NCBI RefSeq assembly: GCF_011397635.1
Contig: NC_064770.1
Span: 36,914,598-36,978,597, forward strand
DNA length: 64,000 bases
Source: Epinephelus fuscoguttatus
Taxonomy: Eukaryota > Chordata > Actinopteri > Perciformes > Serranidae
Direction: 5' to 3'
Position 1 is the stretch's first letter. Each line of letters starts with the position of its first letter. Below, piece by piece: positions 23,830-34,969 of this stretch. A program made the translations under genes and the position numbers. The notes below the pieces were generated by a model that worked only from the letters and a program-made list of their open reading frames with translations, was not told where the DNA came from and searched no databases.

Positions 23830-24735
23830 TGCACCTCTAGCTCTCTCATTGTAAGTAAAGGTGTACCCCAGGGGTCAGTCCTGGGGCCAGTCCTATTCAT
23901 TTTGTACATCAATGACATTGATCTAAATGTGTCAAATGTGAAATCTCACTTTTATGCTGATGATACTGTACTCTACAGTTCAGCACCCACCCCAGAAGGG
24001 GCCCTCTCCCAGTTACAACTTGCTTTTAACATGGTTCAAGAACATTTGTGTGATTTAAAACTTGTTTTAAATGCTCACAAAACTAAAGTCATGCTGTTCT
24101 CTAATATAAAATCAAAACCACAAAATCTGCCCTCAATCCTCTCTTCTCAGGGTTTGAAGATTGAGCGTGTTTCCAATTACAGATATCTTGGTATATTAAT
24201 TGATGAATCCCTCTCTTTCGCAAATCATATTCAGCAGCTGGTAAAAAGATTGAAACTGAAACTGGGTTTTTATTTTAGGATCAAATCCTGCCTTTCTTTT
24301 AACTCAAAAAAGAGACTGGTTGCTGCCACTTTTATGTCTGTTCTGGACTACGGTGATGTTGTTCAGTATATATGCAAGCCTCGTCTCAAAGCTTACATGC
24401 ACTTGACACCCTGCATATTCTCATTTACAAGGCAATCTTAGGTTTTCTTCCTTCTTACCTTTTGTCCTACATTAACTGAAGTAATGCTGAGACTCACAAT
24501 CTTCAGGATTTGTTCTTGCTGTCTGTCCCAAAAGTCAGAAGTGAAATGGGAAAGAAACTAAGCCACCGACGCCCCAATGCTAAGTGTTTTTAATGTTTGT
24601 GTCCACCTTGTGTTTGTGTGTATGTATGATTATGCTGCTGCCTGTCTTGGCCAGGACACTCTTGTAAAAGAGATTTTTAATCTCAATGAGTCTTTTCCTG
24701 GTTAAATAAAGGTTAAATAAATAAATAAATAGTTA
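23830..24735 (+). mobile_element. LINE reverse transcriptase fragment (L2/CR1-like)
   Basis: Encodes [10 protein letters not shown], the conserved RT block, then LYINDIDL and FYADDTVLY with the catalytic YADD. Next come [29 protein letters not shown] and LDYGDVV. This is the palm and thumb of a non-LTR reverse transcriptase. The frame breaks after about 24440, and the tail GGTTAAATAAAGGTTAAATA at 24700-24720 is the 3' end. It is 5'-truncated and internally deleted. The fragment at 31495-32032 has the downstream portion of a similar ORF and a similar tail, so both may belong to one family. Confidence 0.88.
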
Positions 24736-26259
24736 TTTGCCTTTACCCACTTAGATATTATATCCACTTTAGAGGTGATTATTTGTCAAAAACCTCATTG
24801 TTTAAATATTCTGGGAAAGCACCAATAGTCAGCCATACAATAACAATATTGATGTATTCAGTGAAAAATGTTGTGATATTTTCTCCACATCACCCAGCCC
24901 AAACAGAGACTTGAAGTCGATAATACACTAAAAATATAACATTAGGAGTAAACTGAATTTGACCTCATGTTGTTAAACTAGTCTTTTTTATCTTAGAGTA
25001 GAACTTAGTTAAAAAACTACAGCAGGCTAAAATAGACATGCCAAAGTGTATATTTCACATCAGAGTAAAGGACACCCACACCAGCTCTAACCCACACAGA
25101 GAGAGAAATACATCACAGCATCACAAGCTGAACAGTCACACAGATACAGTAAGTAATGAGCCTGGTTTTGATATCTACAGAGAGCTGCCAGTGAAACATA
25201 ACAGAGCCATATAATGCACGCTTTTTGTCCGCTGCAATCTGTCCTCACTTAGTCAGTGATGTGGTTCAGAGCACATCTGTCATATGGAGTGTAAGGAGCA
25301 GCACATCCTCTGTGGACCACTGGCTGCGCTTTCACACACTCTCTAATTATTGCCTGTGGCTGTTTGTTCTTGTTTTAATGGTGCTGCGCTGATGATGATT
25401 ACAATTGTTTTGACATTTCAGATGTGTTAAATATGCACACAGTGACCCGGAAAGCAGCCTGTTAACAGACACTGTCACAATATAAATACAATCACAACGT
25501 TAAAAAAAGCTGCGGCTGATGCATCACTGTAAATATGGATCAGATGGCTTACAGATGGATTTTTGTTTTTTCACTATGAAATACATTCACAGATAATGTG
25601 TTTTCTGTTCAGAGGATGGCCAACGATTGGTGACGTGGCTATGTGGGTCACAAATTGTATTATAGAAAAACAACTACATGCATAATAAAGTCTGCAGTAC
25701 AACACTGACTGCACATCATGTAACATCAAACAGACAGTTAAATAACATTTTAAAAAGCTGTTTATAAATTATATTTCACATATTAAAAACCGTTACGCTG
25801 AAATTTGCAGAACCATGTGATTAACGTCATTTTGCAAAGCGAGAAAATAACATGGTGGACTAAAAATTATTCTTTGTAGCCCTTCCTTTTGTTTTAATTG
25901 TTTTAATTTGAAATTATTTGCCAGAAAAAATGTTGGCACTGTACATTTCTGCAAACCACCGATACGGCATCTTTGTGCATTCGTATGTTGAAACTGAAGC
26001 AGCCCAATCAGCTGATGGAGCAGCTGTTTAAACTGCTCTGGCCTGCCTACTGTTGCTGCTTTCTCTGCAAGCTGCTTTGCAACCTGCTTCCACCCCAGCT
26101 CCTCCTTTTCATGTTGTGTCTGACTTATCAATGTCATTTCTGTTTGTCATTGAAGCTGCTCTGTTCTGTTTCTTGGGGGGCTTTGCTGCTGCTCTCTGTG
26201 CCTTAGGCTTTTAATGTAGGCACATGAAAGGGCAGGGAGGTTTGCCTCTTTGTTTAAAA
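24736..26259. other. Intergenic, no gene supported
   Basis: No clear repeat. A 114-codon minus-strand frame (25793-26137) has a lysine/glutamine-rich helical start (GWKQVAKQLAEKAATVGRPE) that faintly recalls Myb/SANT-like transposon proteins. The similarity is too weak to call. Confidence 0.4.
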
Positions 26260-26635
26260 ACATCCTCTCTTCGTGGCACAGTCCCAGTAGAAAACACAGC
26301 AATGCCTTGGTGAATAGACAGCGACTTTTAATGGCACTATCCCAGCAGGAAACGCAGTAATGTCTGTAATAAAACAACCACTTTTTGTGGCATTAATCCG
26401 GCAGGAAACGCAGTGATTTCATGGTAAAAAAAAAAAATAAAAAAATCTTGGCAATATTACAGCCTGAAACGCAGCAATGTATTTGTTAAAAAAACATCCT
26501 CTTTTCATGGCACTGTCAAAGCAGAAAACTCAGCAATGTCTCTGTAAATAAACAACCAATGTTCATGGCACTATCCTGGCAGGAATCGCAGCGATGTCTC
26601 AGTAATAAAACTAACATTTTTTTTAACATCTGGAA
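26260..26635 (+). repeat. Degenerate ~59-bp tandem repeat, six copies
   Basis: TGGCAC-type starts occur at about 26274, 26332, 26388, 26449, 26508 and 26566, spaced 56-61 bp. Each is followed by TCCCAGCAGGAAACGCAG, AATGTCT and an A-rich stretch with AACAACCA. The units differ by 10-25%. It lies downstream of the receptor gene. Confidence 0.85.
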
Positions 26636-27220
26636 CCTCCTGTCGACGATGGGCTTGAGACGCGCCCTCGTTGAGGACTTGGTTCAGATTAATCTGATCC
26701 TGTTCGATTGGTCGGTGGAACCTCTTGCGACCGCATGCCATTGCTGACGTCGACCCCACCAGGATTCGAATCCTCGACCTTCGGCATGGAAATGTAACGT
26801 ATTCATGTTTTACAGAAATGTACAATTTCAACATTTTCTTCTGGCGAACGGACTGCGAGTGCATATCAGAAATGCATCAAACCAATTTATGCAGAGGTAC
26901 ATTATGATCAATTAAGTTACAACACAGTAATCATCAGGGGAGAAATTATGCTCATTATGCTATTATTTGTTTTCTACGGTTGAATAATTGACCCAGTTCT
27001 CTGTAGCTTGCTGAGTCTAAAGATGATTACCAAACACACAAGATGTCGACCATTGTTCCTTTTTTTTCTGATTGTGAATAAAAGGGTGACTCATTCCGAA
27101 CATGCTGTGGAATATCACAGATTATATCACCACCTGGCACATAAACGTTGTTTATAGATCAGCAGAGTCACAGTACGTCTTCATGTAAGCTCAAGTGTTT
27201 GCTGGTTAAGTGTCTGTATC
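26636..27220. other. Receptor gene 3' flank
   Basis: Sequence downstream of the mchr1-type stop, on the minus strand. I saw no canonical AATAAA on that strand here. A GC-rich island at about 26640-26790 carries AGGATTCGAATCCT, similar to a T-arm, but no complete tRNA fold. Confidence 0.4.
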
Positions 27221-28251
27221 TCAGTGCACAGCCACAGTGACTGGCAGCATGTTCTGAAGCAGCTCCCTTGCTGACTGTGAGTGAGATGGTTGAAAGCTGT
27301 CTGGTGCCATCCTCAGACTCATGCTGCCATCAGCCAGAGCAGGTGCCACTCTGAAAACCCTGTGGGACGGCCGAACGGCCACGATGAACTGCCTCTTAAA
27401 TGTGTCACTTAATACAATGTAGATAAACGGGTTAATGCAGCTGTTGGCGTAGCCCATGCTGATAGCAATGTTGTAGGCATACAGGAAAGCAAAGGTGGGC
27501 TGCTGCACTCCGAGGTGGGCCAGCTGTAAGATGTAGTAGGGGGCCCAGCAGATGAAGAATGCCAGGCATATGGCCACCGCCATACGGGTCACCTTTCTGG
27601 TCCGCACCCTGAGGCTGCGCTGGGGCAGGGGAGCAACTGTCGCTGACATGTTTTGGAGAATCTTAAAGAAGACGCCACAGATAACCACCCACGGCAGAGC
27701 AAAGGCCAGGAAGAACTGGTAGAGGGTGAACCAGTATGTATCTGTGGCTGGGTTGGGCAGCAGGAGGGCGCAGCCAACTGAGCCGTTCTTCAGATGCATG
27801 AGTCCCGTGTACATCCAGACCGGAGTGATGGACACCAGAGAAAACACCCACACCAGAGCCACCGCTGCCCCGGCCACGAAGGGCGTCCGGACATGTTTGA
27901 AGCGGATGGGATAGACGGTGGCTAGGTAGCGATCCAGAGTCATCACAGTCAGGATGTATGTGCTGACGATCTGGCTGTTGGAGTCAAGTGCTGTGATGAC
28001 AGTGCACATGGTGCCACCGAAACACCAGGAGCCGTTGCCCACGAGCTGGTGGATGAGGAAAGGCATGCCAAGGAGGAAGAGGAGGTCTGCGATGGACAAA
28101 CTGAAGATAAATATGTCTGGTACTGTTTGCTGGGAGCAGAACTTGGTTTTCTTCACAATGGTGTAGATGACAATACAGTTCCCAAAGATCCCGATGAAAC
28201 AGATGACACCAAAGATGCTGGGCATGAGCACATTGTTGTACTCCTCTTCTT
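27221..28251 (-). CDS. mchr1: Melanin-concentrating hormone receptor 1-type GPCR, exon 2 of 2
   Basis: A G-protein-coupled receptor for the neuropeptide MCH, acting at the plasma membrane and, by family knowledge, coupling to Gi/Gq in the control of feeding and pigmentation in fish. This exon encodes residues 20-362. Visible features: TM1 with GN (Asn44); DIFIFSLSIADLLFLLGMPF in TM2; Cys102 and Cys180 for the extracellular disulfide; Asp109 in TALDSNSQ, the position that binds the ligand in MCHR1; DRY at 126-128 and YLATVYPIRF; TM6 CWAPYYILQL; and NPFIY at 293-297. Length and motif order fit MCHR1 closely. Teleosts have mchr1a, mchr1b and mchr2; I favour mchr1b but cannot prove which. The acceptor on the minus strand is TTTTTTACCAG|AAGAAG. 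The upstream ATG at 28273 lies in the intron and is not the start. The frame is intact. Confidence 0.93.
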
Positions 28252-29011
28252 CTGGTAAAAAACATAAACACAATAATCTTTATCAGGCAGTTATAACATG
28301 CTAAACTCTGCCAGTTATTTTCCATAAATATATTTTTTTGGGTAACTTTCTATGAAGACCCTTTCTATAACGTGTTATAGGGGCATTCATAGTGAGTTAC
28401 AGTGCTTCGTAACTACAATTATAAACACATATAATGCTTACTGATGCACTTTATCAACAGTAATAAAACAATACAGATGACTTATAATGAATATAAGGAT
28501 CAAAACGTTAGTCTTACGTTAGCTTTTTATTTCTGGCGAATACATTACCCTTCAAAAGTCATAAAAGTGGTGTTCATTTGTAAAAATTATTACACAAAAC
28601 AAAACAAAACGTGTAAGTATAAACATCTGTTTCCAAAATCCAATGGAAAAATCACATTAGCTTTTCGATAAGGGAATCAGGGCAACACTAACTTCCAGGT
28701 TGGCCTCAAGGAAGGTATATTTTATATTTTCCTTGGTTGACCTACAAAAAAAACAAAAAAACATCCATGCAGCACTCTATTATCTGGTCGGGTGAAAAAC
28801 GTTAAGAGTAATGCCTTTTTTAATAGAAAAAAATTTAGTTGCAGGAAAATTATATGTAGGTTATACAGTAACTAGCCATGCAGTAACTAATTTTCTTTTA
28901 TTACAAAGATAATTACTTCGATTTTTAATTAAATAAAATAACCCAATTTTCCGTATTTAACTTATTAAATCACTAAAATAGTGATTTAAATAAAGTGGAG
29001 AAAGCAAAGGG

Positions 29012-29296
29012 AAATCTTAGCTGAATTGTACAGTTAGCTTGGAGGCTAACAGCAAACATTCCCGTAGCTAACGTTAGCTGCTTCAGTGTTTGCTGTTAGC
29101 CATTCCAGCAGCTAACATTTGCTACTGGAATGTTTGCTAATAGCCTACAAGCTAATTGTACATTTCAGCTGAAGCCTGCTAGCTTCAAAGATCATATATC
29201 ATGTAACCTTATATGAGAGAAGTTAGAAATCTTCAGCTGAAATGTACAGTTAGCTCAAAGGCTGATAGCAAACATTCCAGTAGCTAACGTTAGCTT
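29012..29296. repeat. Three related ~70-bp repeats, one inverted
   Basis: Copies at about 29012-29080 and 29229-29296 are in the same orientation. A copy at about 29088-29176 is inverted. Shared blocks are TGTACAGTTAGCT, AGCAAACATTCC and GTAGCTAACGTTAGC. Copies 1 and 2 form a near-continuous palindrome with a loop under 10 bp. A short (GCTA)n run follows at about 29335. Confidence 0.75.
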
Positions 29297-29843
29297 ACAT
29301 GTAGCCCTTTTTGGGACTGGAATGGGGACAGTGGTTAGCTAGCTAGCTAGCTATAGCACATAGCATACTCACTGGTGATTTTGAAGGCTGCAATTTCTGA
29401 ACACTTTTTTTTTTCCTTATTTAAATTAGCAGTCATGGAAATAGAGACCCTGCAAGAACCCTGTTTTTTGTGAAATCTTATTCTGTGACTTAAAACTCTC
29501 TGACTCATTGTCTTACAATGTTAGAGTGTGTCAGACTCTAATCTTTTAAAAGTAGTTTCAAAACATTCTAGTATATGACAGACATTAATCACTTACAATT
29601 AGGGGTGGGAATTACCCATCTAGTGGCAGTAAGACCACAATACACTAATCTGTGTAAAAACAAGATGGCAGCCGTCTCTGCCAAGTCAGTCTGCAGCTGA
29701 TCCCGACATAAAAGTGGACAAGGTCCAAAACCTGATCAGATTTAATTGTTGAAACTTGTTTATTTATGATTAATACTGTTTGTAGTTTGATATGGCAACA
29801 AAGTTAACAAATTTAAAGGACGTATGTTGTTGATTAGAAAGTA

Positions 29844-31421
29844 CTTGTTTGAGGACACTGAGAGTTTATTATCATCTCATGTGAGGACACTGGGACTTCA
29901 TTATCGTCTCGTTTGAGGACGTTGGGACTTAATTGTTGATTTGTTTGAGGATGTTGGGACTTAATTGTTGATTTGTTTGAGGATGTTGGGACTTAATTGT
30001 TGTTTTATTTAAGGACATCTTGTTTGAGGAGATTGGGACTTAATTGTCGTCTTGTTCGAGGACATTGGGACTTAACTGTCGTCTCATTTGAGGACATTGG
30101 GACTTAATTGTTTGAGGACATTGGGACTTAACTGTCGTCTCATTTGAGGACATTGGGACTTAATTGTTTGAGGACATTGGGACTTAATTGTTGTTTTATT
30201 TAAGGACATTGGGACTTAATTGTTTGAGGACATTGGGACTTAATTGTTGTTTTATTTAAGGACATTGGGACTTAATTGTTTGAGGACATTGGGACTTAAT
30301 TGTCGTCTTGTTTGAGGACATTGGGACTTAATTGTCATCATGTTTGAGGACATTGGGACTTAATTGTTGTTTTATTTAAGGACATTGGGACTTAATTGTC
30401 GTCTTGTTTGAGGACATTGGGACTTAATTGTCGTCTTGTTTGAGGACATTGGAACTTAATTGTTGTTTTATTTGAGGACATTGGGACTTAATTGTCGTCT
30501 TGTTTGAGGACATTGGGACTTAATTGTCATCATGTTTGAGGACATTGGGACTTAATTGTTGTTTTATTTGAGGACATTGGAACTTAATTGTTGTTTTATT
30601 TGAGGACATTGGGACTTAATTGTCATCTTGTTTGAGGACATTGGGACTTAATTGTCGTCTTGTTTGAGGACATTGGGACTTAATTGTCGTCTTGTTTGAG
30701 GACATTGGAACTTAATTGTTGTTTTATTTGAGGACATTGGGACTTAATTGTCGTCTTGTTTGAGGACATTGGGACTTAATTGTCATCATGTTTGAGGACA
30801 TTGGGACTTAATTGTTGTTTTATTTGAGGACATTGGAACTTAATTGTTGTTTTATTTGAGGACATTGGGACTTAATTGTCATCTTGTTTGAGGACATTGG
30901 GACTTAATTGTCATCTTGTTTGAGGACATTGGGACTTAATTGTTGTTTTATTTAAGGACATTGGGACTTAATTGTCGTCTTGTTTGAGGACATTGGGACT
31001 TAATTGTTGTTTTATTTGAGGACATTGGAACTTAATTGTTGTTTTATTTGAGGACATTGGGACTTAATTGTCATCTTGTTTGAGGACATTGGGACTTAAT
31101 TGTCGTCTTGTTTGAGGACATTGGGACTTAATTGTCATCATGTTTGAGGACATTGGGACTTAATTGTTGTTTTATTTAAGGACATTGGGACTTAATTGTC
31201 GTCTTGTTTGAGGACATTGGGACTTAATTGTTGTTTTATTTGAGGACATTGGGACTTAATTGTCGTCTTGTTTGAGGACATTGGGACTTTATTGTCGTCT
31301 TGTTTGAGGACATTGGGACTTAATTGTCGTCTTGTTTGAGGACATTGGGACTTAATTGTTGTTTTATTTAAGGACATTGGGACTTAATTGTCATCATGTT
31401 TGAGGACATTGGGACTTTATT
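29844..31421 (+). repeat. 32-bp minisatellite, array 2 (in receptor intron)
   Basis: About 49 units, largely exactly 32 bp, with core TTTGAGGACATTGGGACTT followed by an AATTG-plus-linker (TCGTCTTG, TCATCTTG, TCATCATG or TTGTTTTA). The TCATCA variant starts at 30335, 30527, 30783, 31135 and 31391, with spacings of 192, 256, 352 and 256, all multiples of 32. This shows block-wise amplification. The first units and the last resemble array 1 (TTCATTATCGTCTCG, CTTTATTA). The array lies antisense to the receptor gene. Confidence 0.95.
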
Positions 31422-31494
31422 ATATATCAAATATCTCAGTATTTGGCTCAATGACTGTCTTTTAAACCTCAGGATGATTATCTTCTTAAAAAGC

Positions 31495-32032
31495 TGAAGT
31501 CCTCACTCATCACTGTACGCTTTATTCCAGGGCTGGTTGGCCATCTTTGACCTCCCATAGGCTCAGTCACTGGTGTTTGTTCATTTATGAAGCCACACTG
31601 GGTAAACTCCCTTCGTACATTTGTACCTTGACTGAACTGATCTGACTGTAGCTACAGTCTGAGATCTCAAGATTTAAGTTTGGTAGTCTGTTCGTGGTGC
31701 TCGAACTGAGCTGGGAAAGAAATCTTTCATGTGCTCTGCTCCTCTCACCTGGACTAACCCTTAAGAAGAGACGTGAACTGGTCTCTGCCTGATTTTAAAT
31801 CTCTAATACGTACAAGGATGAATGGGTCTGTTGGGTCTTGCCAGTGTGCGTAGATGTTCTATCATTTATATATCTGCATCTACTGTATATCTTTTATGTT
31901 TGTTATTGTGTGGTTGTTCAACTGTAATTTTTGGTGTGCTGCTGTCCTTGGCCAGGTCTCCCTTATTAAAGAGATATCTCAACAGGACTTACCTGGTTAA
32001 TTATGGGTTAGTTAAATAAAAATAAAATAAAG
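31495..32032 (+). mobile_element. LINE 3' fragment next to the minisatellite
   Basis: Across two frames it reads GWPSLTSHRLSHWCLFIYEA, TLGKLPSYI, then LSWERNLSCALL or, in the other frame, LGKKSFMCSAPLTW. This is the terminal portion of the same kind of LINE ORF as at 23830-24735. It ends in TTAGTTAAATAAAAATAAAA. It is 5'-truncated, with stops. Confidence 0.65.
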
Positions 32033-32417
32033 AATTATAAGCTTCATTAGTCAGCCTCTAGTTTATAACTAGTCAAGCACATCCCTAAGACACCTGACTC
32101 ATTATAAGTCACATCTATAATGTTTAATGACTGTTGATATAGTGCAGCAGTGAGCATTATGTGTTAATGAGTGTCATCATAAAGCATCAGGAATCCATTA
32201 TAATTAACTGTGAATGCTCTCATAAGGCATTGTAAATGTGGTCTGCATAGAAAGTGTTCCCATATTAATGTTTGAGCCACTGGATTAGAAGAAATAAATG
32301 AATGAAAATGAATGAATGGCAGCTGCAGAGTATCTGATTTGTCTATGTTGTTGTGTCACAGCACTAACACAGTGTGTTCAGCACTACTTAAAGAGGAGAA
32401 GAAACAAAAGAACCTAC

Positions 32418-32475
32418 CTTCTCCCAGATTCTCAGGCGAACTGAAGGATGAATTGGAAATGTAGGCAAAGTCCAT
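32418..32475 (-). CDS. mchr1: mchr1-type receptor, exon 1 of 2 (start codon)
   Basis: A short first coding exon. ATG at 32475 begins MDFAYISNSSFSSPENLGE, the extracellular N-terminus, with an N-glycosylation sequon at Asn8 (NSS). It ends one base into a codon, before donor GTAGGT, and joins exon 2 in frame to give a run of acidic residues and then YNNVLMPSIF at the start of TM1. The assembled protein has 362 residues. A short signal-less N-terminus is normal for this family. I chose this exon because it is the first in-frame ATG with a good donor and matching phase. Confidence 0.8.
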
Positions 32476-32950
32476 CCCAAAAAGCTACTGGTCCTCTTCC
32501 TCTGTAATAATAACTATAATTATTATAGCTAATAACAACAGCTGCAACTTACATGTCAGTTTGGGATCGAAATGAAGTCCGACTAGACTCGGTGCCAAAA
32601 TATAGCAGGGAAATTATTTTAAATTAAATAGTCCCATCAAAAAACAGCTTACAGTGATAGTTCCTGGATTTGACGGCGGAGATGTAAAGTCGCGCGCATC
32701 TTTGTGCCATCCAGATGACTTCACCGTCCAGAGCACGCGACTTGCAATTTAAAAGAAAAACAAAAAAACGACGTAACCGACGTCATCCTCAAACTCTGCA
32801 AATTAGCGATGCTCTATGACTTTAACTGGAGGAGGCTGATATTCTCCATCATGACAGTCAGGGACAAATGAGGCAAATAGTTCACTGCCAGGGATCAGAC
32901 ACTGACCGAGAGGGAGAGAGGCGTGGGCGGTGAAGCTTTCTCTCTTAATG
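32476..32950 (-). promoter_or_regulatory. Candidate 5' UTR and promoter of the receptor gene
   Basis: On the minus strand, ATTATTACAG|AGG (exon from 32501) is a plausible acceptor just before the start codon. ATCACT|GTAAGC (exon end 32653) is a plausible donor, suggesting a ~150-bp intron inside the 5' UTR. Farther upstream, ATGACGTCG at about 32777-32785 differs by one base from a cAMP-response element. GC content is locally raised (GTCGCGCGCA). All of this is inferred from sequence only. Confidence 0.35.
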
Positions 32951-32952
32951 TT

Positions 32953-33310
32953 GTCTTAATAAAGTAAAATAAAAATGAATAAAATAGAATAAAATGAAAC
33001 TAAATTAAATAAAATAAAAACGTAATGAAATAAACAAACAAACAAACAAAAATATTATTATATTTCATATATAAAATAAAATGAAATAACAAATACAAAA
33101 TTAAAATTAGATAAAATAAAAACGAAACAAAATAAAACGAAACAAAATAATGTTGAATAAAATGAAATAAAGAATAAAATAAAACGACATAAAACAACAC
33201 ACAATAAAATAATAAGAAATACAGTAAAATAATATCAAATAAAAGAAACAAAATAAGATGAAATAAAAAAAAATACAATAAAATAAAATAAAATAAAATA
33301 AAATAAAGGA
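32953..33310. repeat. AT-rich pentamer array (TAAAA-type)
   Basis: About 350 bp of degenerate AATAAAATGAAATAAAAT units, becoming regular (AAAAT)n at 33285-33306. It keeps frames free of stops on the minus strand, giving Phe/Leu/Tyr-rich translations that I treat as artefacts. It lies roughly 0.5-0.8 kb upstream of the receptor start. Confidence 0.9.
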
Positions 33311-34960
33311 TTCATCCAAAATATTCAGTCACAGATTCAATCTATCTTAAATACTGGTCTATATTAAATTACTGTATCCATCCCACCTTGCATGACACAC
33401 TGCTACAAGGTATAGTTTTTGTATTACCTCCATCATTGTATTTTATCACATTAACACTGCTCTTATAATACATGTCAGTGCCTTTCTGGTGAGAACTTTT
33501 GCAATGCTGCACCATTAAACAGCAGAAAACTGTTAGTCTATAATGCATGAGTAACGCTGGTTTCATGGGCCTAAAACTCTCCACTAGGTGTCAGTATTGT
33601 CCAGGTATTCAAACGCCCCTGTTGTCTCAGATAGGTCAGAATTAAAAGCAGATGTCCAAAAAATGAAAACAAAGAAAGACGAGCAAATATTTGCCAAATA
33701 ATGGTTTCTGTAGTGGGATCACGGCTAACACACTCCCTGCTGACAGCATGGAGAACAGAAAGTGTAATAGAAGCTACTTTTTGTTGGCAAATCATTCAGA
33801 GCATCATCAAAGTAGTGTCTGTGCTGTGTGTGCACATTTTTTGGCTGCTTTGTGTAAAACATATCCAGGCCACAAATATTTAATTTGTCAATAATAGGAT
33901 TTGGAGAATGCCTGCAAAAGGCTGCTGGTTTCCAGTCTTATCAAAAAACACTCTGAAAGGAGCCATCAAGACACTTCTACCTTATCATTAAGAGGTATAC
34001 ATGTCAGGTTTCATCACCTTGCTCACTTTAATGCTTTGCCCTGTCTACTTTCATTATCTGTCCAGTAAAGTCAGATGTCGTGCACTGTTGTGGCAATAGT
34101 CTGCAGACACTAATCATTAGCGTAACAGAGTCAATTATACAGCAGTAATATGTGTAACAAAGTCAAATGCGCACTTATTACCTGATACAATTATTACCTG
34201 ACACACTTAGGCCCTGATAGACAATATGTGGAATGTTTGATACTCAGTTTCTGTACCCCTACGTTCCCCTTTGGAGGTACCCCACCTGTAAAGGGGTGTC
34301 TCCTGCCTTACCGCTCCCCTTTTGCTGACGTACTCCATGGGAAAGGGGCTTGAGTTATAGGATTTTATTTTTACCTCTTGCTGTCAGGAATAAACGGAGA
34401 TCGATATCCACGGTCTGGGCCTCTTCATGCTAACACAACGCAGACAACACTAGAGTCCACCAGTTACATTAGGATGCTCCAACCATGGAAGCATTACAGA
34501 AGGGGCCTAATGGGCACTGGGCAAGGGGCCCAAAGTGAAGGGGGCCCTGGCCCTCACTTGTAAAATGTCACTCAAATTAACACGTACTAACCAAGGCTCT
34601 CAATGAAGACTTGGACATGTTCTTTGACCCCACTGGAGCTATGGTGTACGCCATATGGGCAATGTAACTGGAGCTGCAACTTTGACATCTCAAACACATT
34701 TGTCAATTGTCTTTTGTATCGGACTTTTTTAATGACTGCGGACTTGTAATCCTCACTCATATCTTCATTTTAAGTACAGAAATATTCCAACCCAAGGACG
34801 ACTGCGGACGCCTCAGTGACACTATAATCATCCCCTATGTTCTACGGTAAGTGTGCCAGCTATTGAGCTTTTGGCAGGTGACCAGGTTTCACTGAGCATG
34901 TGTTGGACTCCATTGATACGATGTGATATGACGCCATGACTTCTTATCTTTTTAACCTCC
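33311..34960. other. Spacer between receptor and grb2, no gene seen
   Basis: No supported gene or clear repeat. GGGGCCCTGGCCC near 34541 and GGGCCCAAAGTGAAGGGGGC indicate a small GC-rich patch. Confidence 0.5.
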
Positions 34961-34969
34961 TTGGTGCTG

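Larger units (their letters stand above)
28252..32417 (-). other. mchr1-type receptor intron (4.2 kb)
   Basis: Phase-1 intron between the two coding exons. The donor on the minus strand is GAAG|GTAGGTTC and the acceptor is TTTACCAG. It holds the palindromic cluster at 29012-29296, the second 32-bp minisatellite (29844-31421) and a LINE 3' fragment (31495-32032). No other exon is needed to keep the frame. Confidence 0.8.

Noticed and set aside
25793..26137. 114-codon minus-strand frame with a Myb-like feel
   Set aside because: Only a short helical stretch is suggestive. No full Trp-spaced Myb/SANT pattern, no partner transposase and no terminal repeats were seen.
28252..28273. ATG at 28273 as the receptor start codon
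   Set aside because: It lies upstream of a clear splice acceptor, and the residues it adds are unlike the family. Exon 1 at 32475 joins in phase and supplies a typical N-terminus.
33000..33319. Phe/Tyr/Leu-rich frames of 70-92 codons
   Set aside because: Translations of an A/T-rich pentamer array; no evidence of a gene.
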